Assembly: GCA_963170055.1 (NCBI GenBank)
Contig: CAUJGJ010000347.1
Span: forward strand, 1,135,001-1,199,000
Length of the DNA stretch: 64,000 bases
Reading direction: 5' to 3'
Source: Halisarca cf. caerulea
Lineage: Eukaryota; Porifera; Demospongiae; Chondrillida; Halisarcidae
Both the position numbers and the translations under genes were made by a program. The notes under the pieces are model-generated. The model saw nothing but the letters and a program-made list of their open reading frames with translations. It made no database searches and had not been told where the DNA came from. Shown piece by piece: positions 37,456 through 49,329 of the stretch (its first letter is position 1; each line of letters starts with the position of its first letter).

Positions 37456-38374
37456 CTTGTCCTTCTGTTCACAACATAATTACAGTTAAGAGCAAAAGAA
37501 GCAGAATCTGTTTCTAGGAAGCTCCAAGGAATGTGCCAAGTGTTGGAACAGGTGCAATAATCATTACTGCTTGTAACTTGTCTTTGAAGTGTTTGTGTAC
37601 TTGTGTGCAGTTACTTGTTGTCTTGATGTGTACCTGTGTGCTGTTGCTTGTTGTCTTGATGTGTACCTGTGTGCTGTTGCTTGTTGTCTTGATGTGTACC
37701 TGTGTGCTGTTGCTTGTTGTCTTGATGTGTACCTGTGTGCTGTTGCTTGTTGTCTTGATGAGTACCTTCATGTCATCAGTTACCAGCACATCTTCATGTT
37801 GTGAGTTGCCAGCACATCTTCATGTTGTGAGTTGCCAGCACATCTTCATGTTGTGAGTTGCCAGCACATCTTCATGTTGTGAGTTGCCAGCACATCTTCA
37901 TGTTGTGAGTTGCCAGCACATCTTCATGTTGTGTTACCAGCACGTCTTCATGTTGTGTTACCAGCACGTCTTCATGTTGTAAGTTGCCAACGTGTCTTCA
38001 TGTAGGAGCGTGTGGACCTCCTGTCCAAGGTCAGCAGTCAAGACAGTGAGATTCACTCTCTGCAACAGGAACAAAGGTTAGCTTCTGGGGCATGCTAGTC
38101 AGTTATCCTCACCAACGAGACTTTCTTCTTTAGCAAATGTCAGCATGATTTGGATGTACAACTGTTAAAGAACAAGGAATTGAAGAAGGCATTAGATGAA
38201 ATATCTGCACGATGGAAGAAAAGGGTATGATTCTATTCCTTCCCACCTGTTCTATCACCCACCTCCTCTGGTTGTGTTGCAGGAATCAGACTATGCTGTG
38301 TGGGAGAGTCATGGCAGAGAAGCTGAAGAAAGAGTGCAACAGCTGGAGGTTGTCAATAGAAGTCTTGAATCAAA

Positions 38375-38428
<54 letters not shown>

Positions 38429-38437
38429 TTGTGTCAC

Positions 38438-38500
<63 letters not shown>

Positions 38501-38509
38501 TTGTGTCAC

Positions 38510-38568
<59 letters not shown>

Positions 38569-38577
38569 TTGTGTCAC

Positions 38578-38634
<57 letters not shown>

Positions 38635-38643
38635 TTGTGTCAC

Positions 38644-38697
<54 letters not shown>

Positions 38698-41600
38698 TAC
38701 AACCCCTACATCCCATATATAGGTTATAATGCAATGCTATACAGTTTGTAAGGCAGGATGAGGTAATTTGCACTGTGTATGCAGGCCACCTTACTATGTC
38801 TATGTCTATACCCTTCTCATCTCACCCTACACAACAAGCGTCCCACGTACCTCCATCTCACCCTACACAACAAGCGTCCCACGTACCTCCACCTCACCCT
38901 GCACAACAAATGTCCTACATACCTCCATCTCACCCTGCACAACAAGCGTCCTACATACCTCCATCTCACCCTGCACAACAAGCATCCCACGTACCTTCGT
39001 CTCACCCTGCGCAACAACCTTGTTTCAGTGCTATTTGGGGGATCAACAGTCATCTCTAAATCTAGCAGATAGAGGCCTGTGTGGGTGTTTGACAACTCAC
39101 GCAATAAACTTTAAATGTTTCTTTAGACTGACTGTGGCTGAGAAGAGCATTGCACTTTTCAAGGAAGAAAGAGTGGAATCCGAGGAGAAGATTAGTGCTC
39201 TGAAGTCTGAAATGTAAGCTCTTTCAGAATCTTAGCTGTTAAAGTTTGACTATTAGTTGCTTCTACTCCTGTGATTGTCATATCATCACTGTTGTACTCC
39301 AGTGATCATCATCATCACTATTGTACTCCAGTGATCATCATCATCGCTGTTGTACTCTAATGATGTGTTCTAGTGGTGTACATGCAGCCTGGAGTGTTCT
39401 AGTGGTGTACATGCAGCCTGGAGTGTTCTAGTGGTGTACATGCAGCCTGGTGTGTTCTAGTGGTGTACATGCAGCCTGGTGTGTTCTAGTGGTGTACATG
39501 CGGCCTGGAGTGTTCTAGTGGTGTACATGCAGCCTGGTGTGTTCTAGTGGTGTACATGCAGCCTGGTGTGTTCTAGTGGTGTACATGCATCTACAGTAGG
39601 TGGAATGTGGTTGTTAGCCAGAGCCGGTCTATGAGGCTATGGTAGCTGGAAGATGGTGTCCTGCTAACCACAAATAGGCTTGTACCCTTTGTGGTTAGTC
39701 GCCATGGTAATCTTCCAACATGCATCTAGGGTTAGGGTTAGGGTGTGTTCTGTTAATGTTTATGTAGTTCTGTGTGCAAGGAGAAAGAGGTGGAGATGTT
39801 ATCTCATGTCAAGGAGAGCATGGAGATGGTGGAGAGTTCTTTGTTGGAGAAGGAGCAGGTGTGACCAGTATTTGAGTAACTTCTTGTAAGGTGTACTGCT
39901 CTACTCCTTGTAAGGTGTACTGCACTACTCCTTGTAAGGTGTACTGCACTACTCCTTGTAAGGTGTACTGCACTACTTCTTGTAAGGTGTACTGCACTAC
40001 TCCTTGTAAGGTGTACTGCACTACTCCTTGTAAGGTGTACTGCACTACTCCTTGTAAGGTGTACTGCACTACTCCTTGTAAGGTGTACTGCACTACTCCT
40101 TGTAAGGTGTACTGCACTACTTCTTGTAAGGTGTACTCCACTACTTCTTGTAAGGTGTACTGCACTACTCCTTGTAAGGTGTACTGCACTACTCCTTGTA
40201 AGGTGTACTGCACTACTCCTTGTAAGGTGTACTCCACTACTTCTTGTAAGGTGTACTGCACTACTCCTTGTAAGGTGTACTGCACTACTCCTTGTAAGGT
40301 GTACTGCACTACTCCTTGTAAGGTGTACTGCACTACTCCTTGTAAGGTGTACTCCACTACTTCTTGTAAGGTGTACTGCACTACTCCTTGTAAGGTGTAC
40401 TGCACTACTCCTTGTAAGGTGTACTGCACTACTCCTTGTAAGGTGTACTACACTACTCCTTGTAAGGTGTACTGCACTACTCCTTGTAAGGTGTACTGCA
40501 CTACTCCTTGTAAGGTGTACTCCACTACTCCTTGTAAGGTGTACTGCACTACTCCTTGTAAGGTGTACTGCACTACTTCTTGTAAGGTGTACTGCACTAC
40601 TTCTTGTAAGGTGTACTGCACTACTCCTTGTAAGGTGTACTGCACTACTCCTTGTAAGGTGTACTGCACTACTTCTTGTAAGGTGTACTGCACTACTTCT
40701 TGTAGGGTGTACTGCACTACTTCCTGTAATACCGTTTTCACATGGGCACCTAAAGCAGGTCGAACCCAGGTTCACTCCCAGATTCGACCCACTTTCCATT
40801 CGCATGCAGGGTCAGTTTTGTACGGAAGTGAAAGATGGTGGTCATTCTTGTTTTTCATTGTTTGGTTTAATTTGAGATGTGAAGCTCGTAGGAGAATCAG
40901 ATGATTCAGCAGTACATTTTTAGAAGTCGTATGATCGATTTCCAACCTATTCAGTTCATTCAAGCTTTCTTTCTTCTATTCACTTGCTTGCCATTCGCTG
41001 GTCGATGCAATCTTTCTAAAGACAACTCTTAAGCTGTCTGTGAGTCGTTTCTTCTCCCCAAACCTCCATTAACGTTTTAATTTCGTCGTTGGTCCACCTT
41101 CCACCATGTTTAACCCACTTATAACCCACATGGATCAAACCCTACTGCTTAGGTGAGTTCAACCCACAAAATTAGGCCGGGGTCAACCCATGTTTGTGAT
41201 GTCATGTGATCACATTTATTTGTGTTCAACCCGGGTTCGACTTGCATTATTAGGCGCATGTGAAAACGGTATAAGGTGTACTGTACTGCACTTCCTGTAT
41301 GGTGTACAGCACATTGTTTCCTGTATTCACTTCCTGTAAGGTACTGTACTGCACTTCCTGTATGATGTACAGCACATTGTTTCCTGTATTCACTTCCTGT
41401 AAGGTGTACTGTACTGCACTTCCTGTTTGGTGTACAGCACATTGTTTCCTGTATTCACTCCCTGTAAGGTACTGTACTGTACTTCCTGTGTGGTGTACAG
41501 CACATTGTTTCCTGTATTCACTTCCTGTAAGGTGTACTGTACTGCACTTCCTGTTTGGTGTACAGCACATTGTTTCCTGTATTCACTCCCTGTAAGGTAC

Positions 41601-43237
41601 TGTACTGTACTTCCTGTGTGGTGTACAGCACATTGTTTCCTGTATTCACTTCCTGTAAGGTACTGTACTGCACTTCCTGTGTGGTGTACAGCATTGTTTC
41701 CTGTACTCACTTCCTGTAAGGTATACTGTACTGCATTTCCTGTATGGTGTACAGCACATTGTTTCCTGTATTCATCACTTCCTGTAGCATGTACTTCCAG
41801 TATTCAGCACTTCCTGTAACCTGTACTTCCTGTGTTTAGCACTTCCTGATATCTGTACTTCCTGTATTTAACACTCTGTACCTGTACTTCCTGTGTTCAG
41901 CACTTTCTGTAATCTTCGGTTTCCTTCACAGAGTGAAATACGGGAACAGCAAAAGCTCCAAGAGATTGATCGTCTGAAGAGAGTCCTCTCAAAGGTCATC
42001 AGTGACGCAGGAGAGAAGGCCAGACAGGAGGTGCAGTGCGTGATATGCATATGTGCAGTGTCATCCGTCTTTCCCCCGGTACATGGTGCCACACCACATG
42101 TGTGCAGTGTTCCCTGTGTCACACCACATTCGATTTGGCTTGTTAGATGTGCAAAAATCACTTCTTCCAACTCCATAAGCATAGACCGGTTTCATTATGT
42201 ATTACCGTATATATATGTTCTAATTTTTTGTCAGAGCAATTGTCAGGAAAAAACGTCATTTAGAATAGAATTGCAAGGTTTCTGAAGGGTGGTGAATAAT
42301 TGGAAAGGGGGAGGGGGGGGGGAATATTTAGAATTGACGATGGCGAATTAGAACCATCGAAAAATAGCCGTTTCTAGCTTGAGAATTGTTGCACTGTTCG
42401 AGGATACCACGTATACAAGGAATTTTGGAATCTACAACCTCTACATCTGAATCGCTAAAACATGCATCATCAGATTCCTCACTCTAAAACAAGTCTTGGA
42501 TGGGGGTACCAGGATTCAACATTGACAGGCTATCAGGCAACTGTGGCGAATGAAAATCTAAGTTTGGGCATTTGTATGATTTGTTCTCCTAAAATATACT
42601 CTAAAGGCCCACAGATGTACACTTCTGTAAAAAGGCCCATAGATGTACACTTCTGTAAAAACTAGGAAGAAAATAAGGCATGTCAGGCCGACATGCCTCG
42701 AGATACCTGGGGAGAACACTGAAGGGTGTCCTGATTATTGAGGTGTCCTCATACATACATTGCAGTATTAAATTTTATCTATAATGATGTCATAAGTGCG
42801 AGTTAGTAAGTTGCTGGATTATAGAGGTCAGTTTGTAGGGCAAAATGATCGGTGCCAGAGACAGGTTCCACTGCAATCAATGAGATTTACTGAAAGTGTC
42901 TAATTCGCAATGAATTTAGTGTAATGTACATATCACTATACCATTGCCTACTGTCTGTTTTCCGAATTAACAAAGGGTCTGTATCTCAGGGGTTACCTTC
43001 TGTATGATTTCAACACGTGAACAGAAAATATGGCCTGATAAACGAGGTGTCCTGATTTCAGGGAGTCTGCATTTCGAGGTTCCACTGTATTGTATATTGT
43101 GATTATCGCGGCAACACCAACACACAATCCTCTGCATCTCTAAACACTTGACATTGACATCTGTAGGTCAATCACATCAGGGAGGAGCTCAATACCAGCA
43201 TCAGCAAGATGGCTGCAGAAATACAAAGCCTGGAAAT

Positions 43238-43296
<59 letters not shown>

Positions 43297-45611
43297 ACAT
43301 ATGTATGTTGTACATGTGTGTATGAGCTTGCATGTTTGTGTGATGGTGGTGTGTGTTTGTGTGGTGGTGTGTGTGTACGTACGTGGTTGTGTGATGGTGG
43401 TGTGTGTTTGTGTGGTGTGTGTGTGTGTGTGTGTTTGTGTGGTGGTGGCGGTGTGTGTTTGTGTGGTGGTGGCGGTGGTACAGTATGTGTTTGATGTGTG
43501 TGTGTGTGTGTGTGTGTGTGCCTTACACTTGTTGGATTAATGCACTCCACTAATAGGAGAGTGGTAAGAAGCAAGTGCAGTTGGAAAAGATGATTCGAGA
43601 GAATAGAACTTTGCAACAAGAACTAGCAAATGTCAGTCAACTAATATATATAATTAACTTGTTTTCATTCACTAATAAATGGTGAAATGCATAGTGTGTG
43701 TTTGCTCACAGGCCAACCAAGGCAATCCTTCAGAGGCAGAGAGGTACACCCATGCTCTTTACCAAATGAAAGGGAAACTCAGAAGTGCTGAAAGGACTAA
43801 AAATGATGCATTGACCAGAGAAAGCCAAGTGAGGAGGAGACTAGAAGAATTGGAGCAAAGGTATGTGAAACCATGCTCTATCTTCTCTTTCTATTGGTCT
43901 TGTCTACTTGGTTAGAGTGGAGGAGCAGAAGAAGATGCTTCTGGAATCAGAGGAGAGAGCCAGAGCACTTAGCCAGCAGTATGAAACAGAATGTGACAAA
44001 CTTCGCAAAGAGAAAATTGAGTTACTCCATGAATTAGAGAATATGAGAGGGCAATTGAAGAGCAGTGAACTTGCCAAAGCATTGATGGACGAAAAGATGG
44101 AAAGAGAGGTTATTGTGTAGGAATGTACATTGTACCCTGTACATTGTACATTGTACATTGTACATTGTACCCTGTGTAGGAATGTACATTGTACCCTGTG
44201 TAGGAATGTACATTGTACCCTGTACATTGTACCCTGAACGTTGTACATTGTACCCTGTGTAGGAATGTACATTGCGGGATATTTTTGTTGATTCATAAAT
44301 GCCAAAAATGGCCTTGGTCTCCAGTTTTAACCTTAAGACCACTTGGACCTTGCTCTCCAGTTCTACCTTAAGACCACTTGGACCTTGCTCTCCAGTTCTA
44401 CCTTAAGACCACTTGGACCTTGGTCTCCAGTTCTACCATAAGACCACTTGGACCATGCTCTCCAGTCCTACCATAAGACCACTTGGACCTTGGTCTCCAG
44501 TTCTACCATAAGACCATTCTATTTTGTGATTATCTCCACATAGTAATATAATCATCATATTATACATATGTTTCTTGGCATGCATTTGCATTTTCACTTA
44601 TACTTTAGAGCCTTTTATTCACAAGGTACAACGTTATATCAGTGTAAAGTTGATACGAGAGTAATACAGTTGAAGTAAGCTATTGAACAATATAAAAATC
44701 GAAGTGCTGTGATAAATTACACGAAGTACCGGCATCTACTAGGAGAGCCAATAAATTGGTCTTCAGGCAATAAAGGATTACTATTTATAACATGCAGTAC
44801 AGCCATTGTTTGTAATGCTTATCTGGCTGGGATATATAGTATAGTAATTGTAGCTAAAGTTTAAAAGTGTTTGTTGTATTGATGTGAAGTTTGAATGACA
44901 TTCACTTGATGATTGGTGCGGGGTTTATGATCCAAGATCACATGTATTTCATCCTCCAGCTCTCGACTATAGCAAGAGCACGTTCCATGCAGGAAAGTGA
45001 AGCTACTCAGCGCTTGGAAGCAGTGGAGAAGTCCTATAGAAGTAAGGTCCACCACCTGCAACAGGACCTCCTCTCGGCACAGAGGAAGAATCTGAAGTCA
45101 GTCACCAACCATTTCTCTTTACACCTTATGGCAATACCCCCATGTACATATCCTATAACATAAGCTTTCACGGACTTAAGTGTGGGCGGGGGAAAATTCC
45201 TTCCTCCCTCCCTAAGGTGCAACATGTGCTACTGATGTGTGTTCACATGATCTGTTTATACATGTTCACCTACTGCTGGTGTGCCCTGCTTGTTCACCTA
45301 CTGCTTGTTCACCTACTGCTAGTGTGCCCTGCTTGTTCACCTACTGCTGGTGTGCCCTGCTTGTTCACCTACTGCTGGTGGGCCCTGCTTGTTCACATAC
45401 TGCTAGTGTACCCTGCTTGTTCACCTACTGCTAGTGTACCCTGCTTGTTCACGTACTGCTGGTGTACCCTGCTTGTTCACCTACTGCTAGTGTGCCCTGC
45501 TTGTTCACATCTAATCTTGCTCAGATATCGTAGTGAGGCGAAATCACTTGCTCACAAGTTTGAGTTATCACTTGTAGAGCTTCGGTGAGTACAGAATATG
45601 AAAATTTGTCC

Positions 45612-45654
<43 letters not shown>

Positions 45655-48600
45655 AGCAGGGGCCACACGATTGTCCAAATCCCCACGAACGAACAAAACG
45701 CACGATTCGTGGATTCGCTCAAGGAGCCACACCGGACGTTTTAGTTAAACGATTTTACTAATCACATGACCATAACCCAATCAAATTTAGCTTGTATAGT
45801 TGGCGCGAATTGGCACGTAAAATGGTCGTGAAGAAGAAGCTTCTCCTTTTGCTCCTGCTGTTGTACAAAAAACGGTTGTTTTCTCTGCGTTCTAAGCAGC
45901 ATCCTTTTAGGAAACATTGGGTTCATCCATTGAATGCCGAACGGGACTCCAAGGGCACCTTCCATAACCTCGTACAGGATTTAAGGCAATTTTCCAGCCA
46001 TCACCGCCGATATCTTCGCATGACGGCCGAAAACTTTGACGAAATACTCAATCTTGTGTCGCCCATTCTTACAAAGCAAGATACCACTATGAGGAAGGCG
46101 ATACAACCAGAGGTGAAGCTAGCTGTCACGCTTCATCACCTAGCGGAAGGATCCACACAATCCAGCATTGCACTGCACTACCGCTTGGGACGCTCAACAG
46201 TATCCCAGATAATTTATGATACATGCAAAGCAATTTGGACAGTTTTGCAGCCGATCTATCTCAGTCCCCCCAAAAGTCCAGAAGACTGGAAGGCCATCGC
46301 TAAAGGGTTAGCCCTACCGAATTATATAGTATTACTAATCTGATAATTTTCTTTGATTGTTTCTTTGTGTTTTATATGCATAGATATCAAGTGTGGAATT
46401 TTCCGAACTGTATTGGTAGTATCGATGGAAAACATATTCTGATACAGAAACCCAAGCAATCTGGCTCTGAATTTCATAATTACAAGCATACAGAGAGTAT
46501 TGTATTGATGGCAGTTTGTGATGCAGCATACAGATTCACTATGGTTGATATCGGACAATCAGGCAGCCAAAGTGACGGCGGTGTTTTTGAATCTTCTGTA
46601 TTTGGAACTGCATTACTTCATGGTAAGAACCATATCTTTGTTCCGCTTTAAACATCATTCTATAGATTCAGGACACCTTCATGTAGGTCGCATGAACCTG
46701 CCTGAGCCAGAGGCATTGCCAGGAGATCCTAGTGGTCAGCCAATACCACACATGTTTGTAGCTGATGAGGCATTCCCTCTGAGACCTTACTTAATGAGGC
46801 CATTCCCTGGACGGCAGCTGGACAGCAGGGAGAAGCGCATATTCAACTATCGACTGTCACGAGCACGCCGAGTCATTGAGAATACCTTTGGTTAGTATAT
46901 AATGAGTATTAAATTTTAATCCAGACATTGACATGATTATATTTTAATTCTTGTTGCAGGAATTCTCAGTCACAGATGGCATCTCCTGTTCAGGCCCATC
47001 ATTGCTGAGCCACCCAAAGTAGTTCTGCTAGTTAAGGCAATGTGTGCTCTACACAACTTAATGCGGGCTAAAGCGGACCAGCAATACACACCACCTGGAT
47101 TCATTGATTCTGTCAGTCCAGATGGCAGAATCAATGAAGGGTTCTGGCGGGAAAGCCAACTGGCTGTCCTAGGCCAAACAGGATACCACAGTAGAAGTGC
47201 AACTGTGGCTGCCAACAGCATCAGGGATCACCTGGTGGAGTATTTTTCATCTCCACAGGGTAGTATCCCTTGGCAGCTTAGTGTAGTAGACGCCCGCTAA
47301 TTTATAATACAACTCCGCCCTATGCCACTTTCATTTTTTTAATGATCTAGACAATGTAATGAATATAATTGCAAGACTTGATTTCTACATTATCAGTACC
47401 TCTAAGCATCTGTATGTGTTCATAGTTCATTTGGAACATAATCCGTGCTTATCTCCTGACCATTGCTTGCCAATGGGGGAAACGGCATCATAACTGCATT
47501 TGCAGAAAACTGTTGCACTGGCAGTCTGGGAATGTTGGTCGATTGTGGATATGCCATTGGTGGCTCTCTGGGACATGTGTATTGTATGTCAAAGAGAAGA
47601 TTTTCTATTCCCCGACGTGCTACTGCAGCTTGATAACCAGACATTCCACGGAGCTTTGCAGCTACTGACATGGCATAGACATGCATGTCGTCTTGACTTT
47701 CTTCTGCTGCAATGGACTGCTTGATAAATTCAATTTCTTTATCTATTGTGTCCACTGCTGTTGAGGTAGATGGTCTACTGTCTTTGGCTGTCTTACGTTT
47801 TTTTGCTTGATTGCTCGAAGTTGGTGTGTCGCTATCCAAATTTATCGCTGTGACAGACGAAGTGTTTGTTTGCTGCTTGGGGGGATTAGAAATTGAGGCA
47901 ATAGCTGTTTCCTTTGCTTCATCTGGACGTGTTGCAGGTGTCAGTGAATTGTTCTTTGATTGTACATCAGCAGGAGTAGGAGTGGGCAGGTTTCCTCTGG
48001 CACTAGGCTGTACAACATTCGAACATGATATCTGCTTTTTATTAAAATCAAGCAACCACTTCAGCAAGTTCCAAAACTTCCACTTGGGTTCAGAAACTGC
48101 TGGGGATCCACTCTTGCAGCATACCTCATAGTTTCTTTTGTTAGACATAAATATATCCCTTATATTGGTCCACATTACTGATGCACTGTCTCCTATAGGA
48201 TATAAAGCAAAGTAGGTGGTGTAATGTGTCGTCACCAATGACAGCTAGAACAGCGGTTCTAGGCCCCCAAAATATCTTTCAGTATTTTCTCACCTGATAT
48301 ATCTGCACAAGATTCGGGAAACTCCTTCTTCATTTCGCTTGCGACATCGTCCCAATTGTTCTTTTTGATTGTTCGTACATCTTTAAAGTTGCCGTCAAGT
48401 TTATTGTACAGTACAGGTCGTACCCTCACTAGCTCGATTAGGAACTCCTTCTCTCTGTCAGTCATCGTGAAAACTCTTTGTTCTCTTCTCGCGTTGAGGC
48501 TTTTGTCTTGATTGTTCGACAATCAACACCTGCGAAGGGCTCGGCAAAGTACTGTCATCCATTTTCTGGATTACATAGTCTATCGGTTCAATACCGACCA

Positions 48601-49281
48601 ATTGGATTGCTTGAAACTAACGAACGATTAAAATGGAGGTCGACATGTTGAGCGAGCGAGGAATCGTCCAAATGGCTATCGTTCGTTCGTTGGAAGGTGT
48701 GAAATTTGAAAATTCATCGCATATTTTCACCTTTGGACGATCGTGTGGCCCCGGCTTTAGTGTTGTGCAATTAAATCGATTATTAGATTAATCAATTTGT
48801 GACAAATCGTAATCGTAGCAATCGATTACCATGAGAAATCAACAATTACTTGAACAAATTGCAAAAACAGCACAGGACATGGATTAAAATATAGAAAAAC
48901 TGACACAAAGCATGTGCAGTTAGATAGCACTGAAGTCGAGTGTGGAAAATGGCTGAAGAATCTGAGGACCTGCTAGCAACAGCTAATTTAAAGCCTCTCA
49001 AGAATAACACCAGTGACATTATCACTGTTAAGGGAACATGTCTAGACACTGAAAATACATCCATGTTGTGTTTTTGGCGGAAAACTTGTAATGATGTACT
49101 GATTGTGGTGGATACTTTTTTAAACACATCTCAATTTGATACTGCGTTTTTAGGCTTTTAGCTTTTCTTTTTAGTTCGATCACCTACAGCTTTTGTGTTG
49201 ATTAATCTAAGTATCGTGATTTCTGTCAATGTTGATTAGTAGTATAATCGGCAATGTTGATTTTTTCGATAATCGCACAAC

Positions 49282-49329
<48 letters not shown>

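Larger units (their letters stand above)
45655..48756. mobile_element. Complete PIF/Harbinger DNA transposon, 3,102 bp
   Basis: Terminal inverted repeats AGCMGGGGCCACACGATYGT (M = A left, C right; Y = T left, C right), extending a few bases further, are flanked by target duplications TTA at 45652-45654 and 48757-48759. It encodes two convergent genes, a DDE transposase and a MADF DNA-binding protein, the standard pair for this superfamily. It sits in a SCLT1 intron between exons 45525-45584 and 49518-49556. TIR symmetry and open frames suggest a recent insertion. Confidence 0.96.

Noticed and set aside
39727..39745. TTAGGG-type telomere repeats
   Set aside because: Only about three units are present, inside an SCLT1 intron. 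It is an interstitial motif, not a chromosome end.
39804..40904. Two opposite ORFs above 330 codons (SSAVHLTR and KVYCTTPC repeats)
   Set aside because: Both are readings of the 24-bp minisatellite, whose unit length is a multiple of three so stop codons never arise.
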